Shown: piece after piece, positions 8,792-18,589 of the stretch | Layout: each line of letters opens with the position of its first letter | Numbering within the stretch: the stretch's first letter is position 1 | Source of the DNA: Comamonas denitrificans | GTDB taxonomy: Bacteria > Pseudomonadota > Gammaproteobacteria > Burkholderiales > Burkholderiaceae_C | Assembly (NCBI RefSeq): GCF_017368815.1 | Contig: NZ_JAFNME010000009.1 | Location: 39,236-103,235, forward strand | Length of the DNA stretch: 64,000 bases | Direction of reading: 5' to 3' | Notes under the pieces: model-generated | Seen by the model: the letters and a program-made list of their open reading frames with translations, nothing else | Database searches by the model: none | What the model was told of the DNA's origin: nothing | Made by a program: the position numbers and the translations under genes

Positions 8792-9412
8792 TCAGCGCGG
8801 CGGTGCGCTGCTGGATTGCGCCCCCAGCCAGGCTTGAAACACCGCCTGCAAACCATCCGCCTGGGCCCCACCCAGCGCGTGCAGCTGCGCCAAGGCGGCC
8901 ACACTGGCCTCAAAGCTGGACAGCTGGTGCGCCTGCTGCGCTTTGCGAATGCGGTACTGGGAGGCGGGCAAATCCACCAACGGCAAACGCGGCAAGGCTT
9001 GCAGCAGCGGGTTCAGGTAGAGCATCTTGCGGCTTTTGCGCCATGTGCCATCAAGCACGACCAAACGCAACTGCTGCAGCTGAGCGGCCTGCACCCACAG
9101 CGCAGGCAAGGCCGGGGGCGCGTGCAGTGGCAATTGCGGATCGGGGGCACTGGGTGGGTACAGCAAAACGCTGCGCTTATCGGCGGCAGCCAACCACTGC
9201 GCCAGCTGGGCCGGGGCAAAGCACTCCCCCACTTCGAGTCGGCTGCCTGGCAGGCACAAATGCAGCAGCCGGGCGGTGTTTTTGGCGTGACCATGCTCCA
9301 AGGGGTGCTGCAAGATCAGCAACTCAACACCACAAGCCACCGGCTGCACCAAGGGACAAAAGCAATGGCTGCAGGGACGCAGGCAGCGGGGGCAATTAAA
9401 ACGTTTTTTCAT
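8792..9412 (-). CDS. DTW-domain protein, probable tRNA-uridine aminocarboxypropyltransferase
   Basis: 206 aa. The N-terminus has a Cys cluster (CPRC, CSHCFC; residues 7-19). The central motif at 121-124 reads DGTW within LVVLDGTWRKSRKM, the DTW signature of the family that makes acp3U in tRNA (E. coli TapT/YfiP). YRIRKAQQAHQLSSFEA near residue 160 is also conserved. Known of the family: S-adenosylmethionine donates the aminocarboxypropyl group. It is convergent with rplI and divergent from the PabBC gene. Which tRNA position it modifies is inference. Confidence 0.85.
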   Translation of the reverse strand: MKKRFNCPRCLRPCSHCFCPLVQPVACGVELLILQHPLEHGHAKNTARLLHLCLPGSRLEVGECFAPAQLAQWLAAADKRSVLLYPPSAPDPQLPLHAPPALPALWVQAAQLQQLRLVVLDGTWRKSRKMLYLNPLLQALPRLPLVDLPASQYRIRKAQQAHQLSSFEASVAALAQLHALGGAQADGLQAVFQAWLGAQSSSAPPR

Positions 9413-9558
9413 AGCTGTAAGCGCTTGCCATATAAGGGTTAAAGCCTCTTTTAATTCGTATTTACAGCAGGGCGCACGGCTCGCGCTATGCTTGCACCCT
9501 ATTTTCCCCGGTTCTCGGGTGACCGATTTCCCTCTTTCTCCCTGACTGCCTTTGCATC

Positions 9559-11355
9559 ATGCCTGTGATTACCGCCCAGTTGGACATGGCCCAGCCCTTA
9601 CACCCCGGCTGTGCCCGCTTGCAAGCCCAATTTGGCCCACCCGCCCAGGTATGGGTGGCCCATACCGCCGACGAGTTGCTGAGCGTATTGGCCCAGGTGG
9701 AGGCTGCCGCCCGGGCCGGTGCCTGGTGCCTGGGGGCCGTTGCCTACGAGGCTGCCGCCGCCTTGGAAGCCGATTTGCCCACCCAGCCCGCCAACACCGC
9801 GCTGGCCTGGTTTGCCCAGTTTGCCGCCCCGGTGCCGCAGACGGCCAGCGCTGAGGCCTCCGCCTGGGCCACCCCCTTGCACTGGAATGCCGGACAGACA
9901 TCCACGGCATTTGCCGCCACCTTGGCGCAAATTCATGCTGATATTGCGGCGGGGCGCTATTACCAGCTCAACCTCACCCAGACGTACCACGGCACCAGCC
10001 CCCACACCATCGACCGCCACGCCTTGTTTGCCGCGCTGCAGCAGGCGCAGCCGGGCGGCTTCAGCATTTTTTTGGACATGGGGCAGGAGGCGCTGCTGTC
10101 GGTTTCCCCCGAATTATTTTTTGACTGGCACCAGCCCGCCCAGGGCAGCGGCAGCATTCTCACCCGCCCCATGAAAGGCACCGCCGCCCGGGGCACCACC
10201 CCGGCACACGACGCGGCCCAGGCCGAGCACCTGCGCAGCAGCGCCAAAGAGCGGGCCGAGAACGTGATGATTGTCGATTTGCTGCGCAACGACCTGGGCC
10301 GCATCGCGCAAATCGGCAGCGTCAGCGTGCCTGCGCTGTTTGAGCTGCAGGCGTTGCCCAGCGTCTGGCAAATGACTTCGGATGTGCGGGCCCAACTGCC
10401 CCAGGGCACCGCGTTGAAAACGATTTTTCAGGCGCTGTTTCCCTGCGGCTCCATCACCGGTGCGCCCAAGCGCAGCAGCATGGCCGCCATTGCCGCGCTG
10501 GAGAGCGAAGCGCGCGGCTGGTATTGCGGCGCTGCAGGCGTGGTGCGCAGCGACGGCGCGGGTGGCGTGCGCGCCACCTTCAACGTGCCCATTCGCACGC
10601 TGGTGGTGCAAGGTGCCAGCACCGTGCGCTGCGGCATTGGCAGCGGCATCACCGCCGATGCCCACGCCGCCAGCGAATGGCGCGAATGGGCCGCCAAACG
10701 GGCATTTTTTGAAAGGGTGAGCATGCCATTTGCCATTTTGGAAACCCTGGCTTTGGATGGCGGCCAGCTGCGCCACCAGGACTTGCACCTGGAGCGCATG
10801 GCCAGCGCTGCAGCGCATTTTGCCTATCCCTGGGATGGGCACGCCGCCCACAGCGCCCTGGCCCAACTGGCCCAACAACACCCCCACGGGCTATGGCGCT
10901 GCCGCCTGCAACTGCACGCCAATGGGCAGGTAGAGGCGCAGGCCTTTGCCTGCCCGCCCGCGCCAGCGCACATCACCTTGCAGTGGGCCAGCGCAGCTTT
11001 GGCGCAAGCGCACAGCGAATTTGTACGCTTTAAAACCACCCGCCGCGCCCATTACGAGGCGCTGGCCCCGGCCGCCGACAGCGGCATTTTTGACAGCGTG
11101 CTCTTTAACGAAGCGGGCGAAATCACCGAATGCACGCGCGGCAACATCGCCGCCCAACTGGCCGATGGCCGCTGGGTCACGCCGCCCCTGGCCTGCGGCC
11201 TGCTCCCCGGCATTGGCCGCGCTGTGGCGCTGCAGCAAGGGCGGGTGGTGGAGGCAGTGATTCGGCTGGAGGATGCACCCCAGGTGCGGGCCTGGGCTTT
11301 TATCAACAGCCTGCGCGGCTGGATCCCGGCGCAGCTATCAAAACCGCACCCCTAG
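9559..11355 (+). CDS. pabB: Bifunctional aminodeoxychorismate synthase component I / aminodeoxychorismate lyase (PabB-PabC fusion)
   Basis: 598 aa. Residues 1-375 are the chorismate-binding PabB part: PMKGT at 204-208 holds the Lys (206) used as covalent nucleophile, and ERAENVMIVDLLRNDLGRI and GSITGAPKRSSM follow. Residues about 390-598 are a class IV PLP-dependent fold (RFKTTRR with the likely Schiff-base Lys, then ECTRGNIAAQ and PPLACGLLPGIGR) matching PabC. Together they convert chorismate, with ammonia from PabA, to p-aminobenzoate for folate. Its 3' end overlaps the convergent TonB receptor gene by 18 bp. Confidence 0.92.
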   Translation: MPVITAQLDMAQPLHPGCARLQAQFGPPAQVWVAHTADELLSVLAQVEAAARAGAWCLGAVAYEAAAALEADLPTQPANTALAWFAQFAAPVPQTASAEASAWATPLHWNAGQTSTAFAATLAQIHADIAAGRYYQLNLTQTYHGTSPHTIDRHALFAALQQAQPGGFSIFLDMGQEALLSVSPELFFDWHQPAQGSGSILTRPMKGTAARGTTPAHDAAQAEHLRSSAKERAENVMIVDLLRNDLGRIAQIGSVSVPALFELQALPSVWQMTSDVRAQLPQGTALKTIFQALFPCGSITGAPKRSSMAAIAALESEARGWYCGAAGVVRSDGAGGVRATFNVPIRTLVVQGASTVRCGIGSGITADAHAASEWREWAAKRAFFERVSMPFAILETLALDGGQLRHQDLHLERMASAAAHFAYPWDGHAAHSALAQLAQQHPHGLWRCRLQLHANGQVEAQAFACPPAPAHITLQWASAALAQAHSEFVRFKTTRRAHYEALAPAADSGIFDSVLFNEAGEITECTRGNIAAQLADGRWVTPPLACGLLPGIGRAVALQQGRVVEAVIRLEDAPQVRAWAFINSLRGWIPAQLSKPHP

Positions 11356-13713
11356 CCGCAGGTAGTACGCCGCTCCGTTAAAACCAAAGGGCGCGTACTG
11401 GGAATAAGCAATGGGTTTGCCAACGCCAATAATGGGGTCGGTGGTCTGACCCCACTGGCTTGGCCGGGTATTGAGCAGATTGGTGCCGCCCACGGTCAGC
11501 GTGGTGTTTTTGCTCAGGCGGTAGCTCAGCTGGGCATCCAGCGTCCACTGGGCGGCAAAGCCCACCTTGTCGCTCCCGTAGGTGCTGGCGTAGCTGCCGA
11601 AGTAATTGAGGTTGAAGGTCAGGTCGTACTGCGCGGTGCTGTAGCGGCTCCACAGCTTGGCGCTGTGCCTGGGCTGGCCCGCTTCCAGGGTGACGCGCGC
11701 GTATGGGTCCAGCACCAGATCGGTCATATCCACCCCCAGCACCGAAGGGGCTGCGTTCACGCCGGTAATGCGGGTGGCCGCGTAGCTGTAGGCTGCCCGC
11801 AGATGCCAGCGCCGACCAGGGGCCAGGTCGTGCTGGTAGTCCAGGCGCAGATCGACACCGTGGGTGCGAGTGCGTACGGCGTTGGTGAAGTAAGTGGCAC
11901 CCTCCACCCCGTACTGCTGCAAGATCGCCTGGGCTTGGGGGCTGAGCTGCGCCAGGCTCGATTTGGCAATGTAGCTGGTGGGCATGATGCGATCGTCAAT
12001 CTCGGTGACAAAGCCATCCATGCTGGCCGTCAGCTGCGGGCTGGGTTGCCAGACCGTGCCGAAGGTGAGGTGCTGGGATTTTTCCGGCTTTAAATCCTGG
12101 GCCCCCAGAGCGCGGGCCACCGGGTGGCTAACCCCGTAGTGGCCGTACTGCAAGAGGGCGCTGCCATCAAGCACCGTCGAGGTGGAGGTGAAGCCGGTCT
12201 GGGTCAGCGAAGGGGCGCGAAACCCGGTACTCAAGCCACCGCGCAGCAGCCATTGGGGCGTGGGCTGATAGCGCACGGCCAGTTTGCCATTCAAGGTAGG
12301 GCCAAAGTCGCTGTAATGCTCGGCCCGCAGGGCACCCAACACAGTCCACTGAGGGTGCAGGGCGTACTTGGCATCCAGGTACACAGCATGGCTGTCGCGC
12401 TGGGCGTGGGTGGCGTTGTCCGGGCTGAAGCCACCAAACCCCTGGGCCCCGGCGTACCAGGGTGAATCGGGCCCCAGGGTGTACGAGGCGGGCTCGCCCG
12501 CACGGATGCGGTAATCGGCACGGCGGTATTCGTAGCCCCCCGCCAGGCTGTGTGGGCCGAAGTTGTGCTGCACATCGGCGTTGAGGGTGTGCTGAACAAA
12601 CGCCGTGCTGCCACTGTCAAACCGAGTGGGCGAGTCAGCGCCCAAAGAGCGGTTGAGCGAGTTGCGTACAAAAAACCGGTAGTCGTTCATGCCTGCGGTG
12701 TAGGCCAAGCTCCAAGGGCTGCCGCTGGCCAAAATGCCTTTGACCCCGAAGGAAGCGGACAAATCCGTAATGCGCGGCGCAATCTGCGGCAAAAAGCCCT
12801 GGGGGTAGATGCTGGGCAGATTTTTATCGCTGTCGGCATTACGGAAAAACGCTCCGGCCCTGCTGTGGCGGCGGCTCAGATGGCCATGGCTGAACAGTGT
12901 GGTGTCGCCCTGCGGCAACTCGGCGTTCCAGGCCAGTTGGCCGTCTTGGGTATCGGCATCGCCAAAGTGCAGTCGGGTCTGCCCATCCGCATCAGGCCGG
13001 GCCCGGTTGCTGCTGCCCCGGTCGCGCAGCTCGGCAGTGATATTGAAAAAACCATCGCTCGCCAAGGCCGTGCTGTGAAACAGGCTGGCCTGGCGCTGAA
13101 TGCCATCGCCCTGGGTGGTGCGGCCCCAGCCCAGCAGCGCCTGGTTGGTCTGGCCATAGCCTTTGAGCACGATGTTGATGATGCCGGCAATCGCATCCGA
13201 GCCGTATTGCGCTGCCGCGCCATCGCGCAGCACTTCCACCCGCTCCACCGCCAGCAGGGGGATGGTGTTCAAGTCCACGCTGGAGCTGCCCCGGCCAATC
13301 GTGCTGTTGGTGTGCAGCAGCGAGCTTTGGTGCAACCGCTTGCCATTGACCAGCACCAGCACCTGGTCGGGGCTGAGGGAGCGCAGGGTAAACGGCGGGG
13401 CATGGTCAGTGCCATCCGCAATCGAGGGGCGGGGGTGGTTGAATCCGGGCACCAAAGCGGCCAGGGCGTAGGCCAGGCCCATTTCGCCCACCGACAGCAA
13501 TTGCTCGGTGGTGTACACATCGGTGGGCACGATGGCGTGCAGGGCGGTATGCGCCCCATCGCGCGTGCCAACATCCGCTTGCAGGGGCACTTGAACACGC
13601 ACCAGCTCCTCCAGCGGCAGGTCGTACAGGGTCTGGCCAGCGACAACGGGCTCGGCCTGGGCCCTAGGCAGGCCCAGTACAACCAGCGACAGGAGGCACA
13701 AAAATAGCTTCAT
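11338..13713 (-). CDS. TonB-dependent outer-membrane receptor
   Basis: 791 aa with a signal peptide (1-20, cleaved after RAQA). The plug domain is near residues 45-185, with SPDQVLVLVNGKRLHQ and the VERVEVLRDGAAAQYGSDAIAGIINIVLK block typical of TonB-dependent receptors. A beta-barrel follows, ending in YYLRLGVRF with the terminal Phe needed for BamA insertion. It is the last gene of an overlapping operon after a diguanylate cyclase and a YfiR-like protein (ATGA overlap at 13710-13713). Ligand unknown; no Fur box is seen before the operon, so an iron role should not be assumed. Confidence 0.9.
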   Translation of the reverse strand: MKLFLCLLSLVVLGLPRAQAEPVVAGQTLYDLPLEELVRVQVPLQADVGTRDGAHTALHAIVPTDVYTTEQLLSVGEMGLAYALAALVPGFNHPRPSIADGTDHAPPFTLRSLSPDQVLVLVNGKRLHQSSLLHTNSTIGRGSSSVDLNTIPLLAVERVEVLRDGAAAQYGSDAIAGIINIVLKGYGQTNQALLGWGRTTQGDGIQRQASLFHSTALASDGFFNITAELRDRGSSNRARPDADGQTRLHFGDADTQDGQLAWNAELPQGDTTLFSHGHLSRRHSRAGAFFRNADSDKNLPSIYPQGFLPQIAPRITDLSASFGVKGILASGSPWSLAYTAGMNDYRFFVRNSLNRSLGADSPTRFDSGSTAFVQHTLNADVQHNFGPHSLAGGYEYRRADYRIRAGEPASYTLGPDSPWYAGAQGFGGFSPDNATHAQRDSHAVYLDAKYALHPQWTVLGALRAEHYSDFGPTLNGKLAVRYQPTPQWLLRGGLSTGFRAPSLTQTGFTSTSTVLDGSALLQYGHYGVSHPVARALGAQDLKPEKSQHLTFGTVWQPSPQLTASMDGFVTEIDDRIMPTSYIAKSSLAQLSPQAQAILQQYGVEGATYFTNAVRTRTHGVDLRLDYQHDLAPGRRWHLRAAYSYAATRITGVNAAPSVLGVDMTDLVLDPYARVTLEAGQPRHSAKLWSRYSTAQYDLTFNLNYFGSYASTYGSDKVGFAAQWTLDAQLSYRLSKNTTLTVGGTNLLNTRPSQWGQTTDPIIGVGKPIAYSQYAPFGFNGAAYYLRLGVRF

Positions 13714-14267
13714 GGCGAATCTTTTCGAAGCACCGTTGCAATCGACAACAACGGGGCAGCAATGCGCAGTCCGGAGGCCAGGGCCGCGTCGTAATTAATT
13801 TTGATCTGGACGTTCTGCGCCACCCGGGTCATTTGGATGATGCCACCTTGCTCGGCAAAGCCTTTGGCATCGCTGACCGTCAAGATGTGGGCACGGTGCG
13901 CGTAGGCGATGGCCGCCTGACGCTCAGCGACCGTGGGCAGGGCGATAAACAGCAGATCGGGCGGTTGTGGGCCCAGTGCGGCCACACTGTCGGCCTGGGT
14001 AATGCGCACGGGCCGCCCATGGATAAGCTTGTCGGCATACAGCGCCTGCAGCTGCTGGCCAAAGGGATTGGGGCCGACGACAGCCATCTCAAAAACCTCG
14101 CGCTGCGACCCTTCGAGCCATTGCACGTAACTGGCAAAACGCCCCAAAAAGACGGCTTGCAGCTGCAGCTGCGCTTCGTTGGCATAGGCTGCAGGGCTGG
14201 CACTGCACAGGCACATTGCCAACAGCACGCCGTGCCACCAGCGCCGCAGCGTGGCCAGGCCGAGCAC
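13710..14267 (-). CDS. YfiR-like (DUF4154) periplasmic protein
   Basis: 185 aa. An N-terminal signal sequence (about residues 1-29, ending SPAAYANEA) is followed by the YfiR/DUF4154 pattern: LQAVFLGRFASYVQWL, VVGPNPFGQQLQALY, LLFIALP, and a final QNVQIKINYDAALASGLRIAAPLLSIATVL. In Pseudomonas, YfiR binds and represses the periplasmic part of the cyclase YfiN. The GTG start at 14267-14265 shares one base with the stop of the upstream cyclase gene (TAGTG), indicating tight translational coupling. The family call is good; the regulatory role here is inference from context. Confidence 0.85.
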   Translation of the reverse strand: MLGLATLRRWWHGVLLAMCLCSASPAAYANEAQLQLQAVFLGRFASYVQWLEGSQREVFEMAVVGPNPFGQQLQALYADKLIHGRPVRITQADSVAALGPQPPDLLFIALPTVAERQAAIAYAHRAHILTVSDAKGFAEQGGIIQMTRVAQNVQIKINYDAALASGLRIAAPLLSIATVLRKDSP

Positions 14268-15505
14268 TAGGCGGCCCCCTCGGTATGGGCAACTACCCGA
14301 TTACGCCCCGCTTGCTTGGCGCAATAGAGGGCTTGATCAGCCGCTTCAACCAACTGCATCATGGCTTCAGGGGTGGTGATGCTGGCTTGTACTCCCAGGC
14401 TAACGGTAACGCGCAGGGTGGCCCCCTGGGGGGTGGTAAATACCTGCTCGGCAACTACCGTGCGGATGCGCTCGGCCACTTGCACCGCCGTGGGCACATC
14501 GGTATCGGCGCAAAGCACCAAAAACTCCTCCCCGCCAAAACGGGCCGCAATGTCGTCAGTGCGAATGCTGGCCTGCAGCCGGTGGGCCACTTGCTGCAAG
14601 ATCAAGTCGCCCACCGGGTGACCATAGGTGTCATTGACCAGCTTGAAGTGGTCCACATCCAGCAAGATCACGCCCAGCGGGGTTTGGTTGCGCTCGGACT
14701 GGGCGGCCAAGGTCTGCATGGTTTCAAGCGCAAAGCGGCGGTTGGCCAGGCCCGTCAAAGGGTCGGTGGTGGCCAGGTGGCTAAGCTTTTCATCGCGCAC
14801 GCGCACCTCGCGCAGCATGGCGTTAAAGCCCTGGTAAAGCTCGCCAAATTCGTCGGTACGGTCGGTGTGCAGCGTGGTGCTGTAGTCCTTGCTGCTGCCG
14901 ATGTGGCGCATGCCCTGCACCAGTTGCGTAATGGGTTGGGTGAAAATCAATTGCAAGCGCCAGGACAGCAGCAGCAGGCCGGCAAAAATCAACACGGTCA
15001 CACCGATTTGCAGCACCATGTATCGCCGCATCTTGGTGTACATGGCCTGGTTATCGGACAGCACGGCCAAACGACCAACGGGACTGCCCTCTAACTCAAT
15101 GGGGTAGATGACGTAGTGAAACTCCCGATCCATGTGCTGCTGCAGGGCCGAGGGCTGCAGCAGCAGTTTGTGCCAGCGCGTGGCACGGTCGGCCGAGATG
15201 CTGGCCGCCTGGTACTGGGCCAGCACGCTGCCGCGCTCATCCAGCGCCACGGCGTACTGAATGTGGGGGTCGGCCTGCAAGGAGTGCAAGATTTTCTGGG
15301 CGCTGTGGCCATCGCGAAAGGCCAGGGCAGCGCGCATGTTTTCGCTGGTCACGGCCGCCACCTGGCGCAAAGTGCGCAGCGAGGCCTGTTGCTCGGCAAC
15401 AAAGGTGGTGTACAGCGCCACGGCCGAGGAGATGAGCAACCCTACCCCCAAACTGACGCCCAGCAGCACCAGAAGTTTGTAGCGGATGGAGAGTCGGTTG
15501 AACAT
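14267..15505 (-). CDS. Membrane diguanylate cyclase with periplasmic CHASE8-like sensor, HAMP and GGDEF
   Basis: 412 aa. Transmembrane helix 1 is at 10-35, a periplasmic domain spans about 36-160, helix 2 is at 163-183, HAMP at 184-237 and GGDEF at about 245-405. The active site GGEEF is at 324-328, and the I-site RTDD (315-318) lies exactly five residues before it, so both catalysis and product inhibition look intact. The architecture matches YfiN/TpbB. I prefer the ATG at 15505; a TTG at 15562 would give 19 extra residues without a clear SD. First gene of the cyclase-YfiR-receptor operon. Confidence 0.88.
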   Translation of the reverse strand: MFNRLSIRYKLLVLLGVSLGVGLLISSAVALYTTFVAEQQASLRTLRQVAAVTSENMRAALAFRDGHSAQKILHSLQADPHIQYAVALDERGSVLAQYQAASISADRATRWHKLLLQPSALQQHMDREFHYVIYPIELEGSPVGRLAVLSDNQAMYTKMRRYMVLQIGVTVLIFAGLLLLSWRLQLIFTQPITQLVQGMRHIGSSKDYSTTLHTDRTDEFGELYQGFNAMLREVRVRDEKLSHLATTDPLTGLANRRFALETMQTLAAQSERNQTPLGVILLDVDHFKLVNDTYGHPVGDLILQQVAHRLQASIRTDDIAARFGGEEFLVLCADTDVPTAVQVAERIRTVVAEQVFTTPQGATLRVTVSLGVQASITTPEAMMQLVEAADQALYCAKQAGRNRVVAHTEGAA

Positions 15506-15622
15506 CAGGTGGGACGATGCCGCCAAGTTGTTTCTAAATGCTGCACTATAGCGAAGCGGCAAGACAAAAAATCAGGGATGAACCAGAAACCCTCACTGCT
15601 GCTGCGCCGGACGGGTGAACGC

Positions 15623-16471
15623 TTAAAACTCCAGGTTGTCAATCAAGCGCGTGCTGCCCAGCCGGGCTGCGCCCAGGGCGACCAGCGGGGTGTCGGCCAG
15701 TTGCTCTGCGGCTGGGCTTTGCAGGCTGTCGCGCAGGCGCACCGTCAGGTAGTCGGTCTGCCAGCCCAGGGCATTGAGGGCTTGGGTGGTTTGCGCCTCC
15801 AGCACCGGCAGGGGCTGCTGGCCTTGGCGGGCCGCTTGCGCCAGGCTGTGCAGGGCGGCGGACAGGGCGCGGGCTTGCTCCAGCTGCTCGGCGCTTAAGT
15901 AGCCGTTGCGTGAACTCAGGGCTAAACCGCCTTCAGCGCGGGCGATTTCGGCCCCGACGATGGTGATCGGCAACGCCAGCTGCTGCACCATGCGTTCAAT
16001 GACCAGGCGCTGCTGGTAGTCCTTTTTGCCAAACACCGCCGTGCCGCCGCCGGTGGTGCCAAACACGGCATTAAACAGTTTGAGCACCACGGTGCAGACC
16101 CCGGTGAAAAAGCCAGGGCGAAAGTGCCCTTCCAAAATGTCGGCCAGCGCCGGGTCGGGGTGGACGGTGAACGTCTGCGGCTGGGGGTACAGATCGCTTT
16201 CTTTGGGGGCGAAAACGATGTCGCAGCCTTGGGCCTCTAATTGCGCACAATCGGCCTGCAGCGTGCGTGGGTAGCTATCAAAATCTTCATGCGGTAAAAA
16301 CTGCAGGCGATTGACAAAGATGCTGGCCACCAGCACTTCGCCCAAGGGTTTGGCTTGGCGCACCAGGGCCATGTGCCCCGCGTGCAAATTGCCCATGGTG
16401 GGCACAAAGGCGGGGCGGCCACGCCCAGCCAGGGCGCTGCGCAGATCGGCAATGGTATGAACGACTTGCAT
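15623..16471 (-). CDS. panC: Pantothenate synthetase
   Basis: Joins pantoate and beta-alanine using ATP; 282 aa, the usual length. The HIGH-type nucleotide motif TMGNLHAGHMALV lies at 25-37, VFGKKDYQQRLVIERMV at about 145-160, and LALSSRNGYLS (the KMSKS-equivalent region) at about 185. It lies downstream of panB on the same strand. The gap of 159 nt between the two genes contains only a weak 6-bp hairpin (CGCTTT/AAAGCG at 16566-16582). Confidence 0.96.
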   Translation of the reverse strand: MQVVHTIADLRSALAGRGRPAFVPTMGNLHAGHMALVRQAKPLGEVLVASIFVNRLQFLPHEDFDSYPRTLQADCAQLEAQGCDIVFAPKESDLYPQPQTFTVHPDPALADILEGHFRPGFFTGVCTVVLKLFNAVFGTTGGGTAVFGKKDYQQRLVIERMVQQLALPITIVGAEIARAEGGLALSSRNGYLSAEQLEQARALSAALHSLAQAARQGQQPLPVLEAQTTQALNALGWQTDYLTVRLRDSLQSPAAEQLADTPLVALGAARLGSTRLIDNLEF

Positions 16472-16630
16472 GATTCAATGGCAATAAAAAGCGTAAACAA
16501 AAAGCTTAAACAATGAGCTTGCCGCGCAGATAAAGAAAGGGTTTCAGCCTTGATGGGCCTTGAAACGCTTTATTTCAAAGCGGTAACAGCTATTGATAAA
16601 GAGTGGATCAAGCGGTGGTCAAGACGTGAT

Positions 16631-17512
16631 TTACCAGGCGTGCAGCGTGTTGTCCGGAAAGCTGCCGTCCTTTACCGCGCGCACGTAAGCGGCCATGGCC
16701 TCTTTGATGCTGCCGGTCTCCTGCATGAAGTTGCGCACAAATTTGGGCATCTTGCCCAGGTTCATGCCCAGCATGTCGTGCAGCACCAGCACCTGGCCGG
16801 CGGTGCCGTTGCCCGCGCCAATGCCGATGGTGTGGCAGTGCGGCAGCTCCTCGGTGAGGCGGGCCGACAGCTCGGCCGGCACCATCTCCAGCACCAGCAT
16901 GGACGCGCCCATGTCTTGCAGCTGCAGCGCATGGCGGCGCAATTGGGCCGCGCCTTCATCGCCCCGGCCCTGCACGCGGTAGCCGCCCAGGGCATGCACG
17001 GTTTGCGGGGTCAGGCCCAGGTGGGCGCACACGGGGATGCCGCGCTCCACCAAAAAACGCACGATCGGGGCGGTCCAGCCACCGCCCTCCAGTTTGACCA
17101 TGTGCGCCCCGGCCTGCATCAGCACCGTGGCGCTGCGCATGGCCTGTTCGGCCGATTCTTGGTAGCTGCCGTAGGGCAAGTCGGCCACCACCCAGGCGGT
17201 ACCCTGGGCGCGGCGCAGTCCCCGGGCCACGCTGGCGGTGTGGTAGGCCATCGTCTCCAGGCTCACGCCCACGGTGCTGGGCAGGCCCTGGCAGACCATG
17301 CCCAGCGAATCGCCCACCAAAATCGTCTCCACCCCGGCCGCATCGGCCACGGCGGCAAAGGTGGCATCGTAGGCGGTGAGCATGGTGATTTTTTCCCCGG
17401 CCGCACGCAGCTGCGCCAGGCGCGGCAGGCTGATGGGCTTGCGCTGGGGCAAGGGGGAGGCGGGCGGAATGGTGCCGTAAGGGGTGCCAGCAGCGGCGGT
17501 ATCAGCGGACAT
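16631..17512 (-). CDS. panB: 3-methyl-2-oxobutanoate hydroxymethyltransferase
   Basis: Makes ketopantoate from 2-oxoisovalerate and 5,10-methylene-tetrahydrofolate; 293 aa from the ATG at 17512 (MSADTAAAG). The N-terminal tail is about 25 residues longer than in E. coli. Core motifs are [23 protein letters not shown] (Mg-binding Asp), VKLEGG and [27 protein letters not shown] is near the C-terminus. A longer frame reaching 17734 is not protein-like and crosses the nadC promoter region. First gene of panB-panC. Confidence 0.95.
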   Translation of the reverse strand: MSADTAAAGTPYGTIPPASPLPQRKPISLPRLAQLRAAGEKITMLTAYDATFAAVADAAGVETILVGDSLGMVCQGLPSTVGVSLETMAYHTASVARGLRRAQGTAWVVADLPYGSYQESAEQAMRSATVLMQAGAHMVKLEGGGWTAPIVRFLVERGIPVCAHLGLTPQTVHALGGYRVQGRGDEGAAQLRRHALQLQDMGASMLVLEMVPAELSARLTEELPHCHTIGIGAGNGTAGQVLVLHDMLGMNLGKMPKFVRNFMQETGSIKEAMAAYVRAVKDGSFPDNTLHAW

Positions 17513-17743
17513 GGGAAAGTTCTCTCTTGGAGGGGCTGCAAAAAGAAAAGCCGCAAGTCTATGCCCATGCACCGCCTTGTGCCAACACGGGTGTGGATTG
17601 GCACCTGGCCCAAGCCGTGCTGGGCATTGTCCGCAAGGGCCATACCTTTTTGTAATACCGCTATGCTTGGCGCCCTTCAAGCCCCCCTTGAAAACCCCCT
17701 TTCGAGACAACGCAACGTGGGTTTCCCCATCCACCTACCCTGT

Positions 17744-18589
17744 ATGACTTTTGACAACATTGCTGCCCAGGCACAAGACGATGTGCGCCGCGCCTTGGCC
17801 GAAGACGTAGGCAGCGGCGACCTGACCGCTGCCCTGGTGCCCGCCAACCAACGCATCCGCGCCCACATTCTGGCGCGCGAAGCGGCGGTGATTTGTGGCG
17901 CGCCCTGGGCCGAAGCCGCGCTGCGGGCGCTGGACCCCCAGGTGCAATTGACCTGGCATGTGGCCGAGGGCCAGCGCTGCGCCCCCGACCAGGTGGTGCT
18001 GGAGATGGTGGGCGATGCCCGCGCCCTGCTCACGGCCGAGCGCACAGCGCTGAACTTTTTGCAACTGCTCTCGGGCGTGGCCAGCAAAACGGCCCACTAT
18101 GTCGATGCCGTACAAGGCACCAAGGCGGCGATTGTGGATACGCGCAAAACCCTGCCCGGCCTGCGCATCGCGCAAAAGTACGCCGTCAAAATCGGCGGTG
18201 GGGTAAACCACCGCATCGGCCTGTACGACGCGGTGCTGATCAAAGAAAACCACATTGCCGCCGCCGGTGGCATTGCCCCGGTGCTGCGCGAAGCGGAAAA
18301 AGTCGCCGGCCAGGCCCGTTTTATTGAAATTGAAGTCGAAACCCTGGCCCAGCTGCACGAGGCGCTGGAGGCGGGGGCCAAGATGGTGCTGCTGGACAAT
18401 ATGCCCCTGGCCGACTTGCGCCAGGCCGTCGCCATCAACGCCGGGCGGGCGATTTTGGAAATCTCCGGCGGTGTCACGTTTGAAAGCTTGCGCGCCTTGG
18501 CTGAGACCGGGGTCGATCGCATCTCCATTGGCGTTTTGACCAAGGATGTCAAAGCCACCGACTTTTCCATGCGCATGCAGGAGCTGTAA
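17744..18589 (+). CDS. nadC: Nicotinate-nucleotide pyrophosphorylase (carboxylating)
   Basis: Quinolinate phosphoribosyltransferase, third step of de novo NAD synthesis; 281 aa. The motifs are [55 protein letters not shown] (PRPP and quinolinate contacts) and LEISGGV. The start is the ATG at 17744; the open frame extends far upstream but without protein character and through the promoter gap with panB. The stop TAA overlaps the nadA ATG by one base (TAATG), so the two are translationally coupled. Confidence 0.96.
   Translation: MTFDNIAAQAQDDVRRALAEDVGSGDLTAALVPANQRIRAHILAREAAVICGAPWAEAALRALDPQVQLTWHVAEGQRCAPDQVVLEMVGDARALLTAERTALNFLQLLSGVASKTAHYVDAVQGTKAAIVDTRKTLPGLRIAQKYAVKIGGGVNHRIGLYDAVLIKENHIAAAGGIAPVLREAEKVAGQARFIEIEVETLAQLHEALEAGAKMVLLDNMPLADLRQAVAINAGRAILEISGGVTFESLRALAETGVDRISIGVLTKDVKATDFSMRMQEL

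Noticed and set aside
11333..16283. AGCTATCAAAA at 11333-11343 and 16273-16283 as dispersed repeat copies
   Set aside because: Both lie inside conserved coding sequence (PabBC end, PanC DSYPR region) and lack a second arm, so they are probably chance matches.
17513..17734. Longer start for PanB
   Set aside because: The added 74 residues have Cys/Pro/His-rich noise and overlap the panB/nadC divergent promoter region; the ATG at 17512 gives the normal protein.
16550..17743. Nearly 400 codons open upstream of nadC in the same frame
   Set aside because: Antisense of panB in GC-rich DNA; NadC homology begins at the ATG at 17744.
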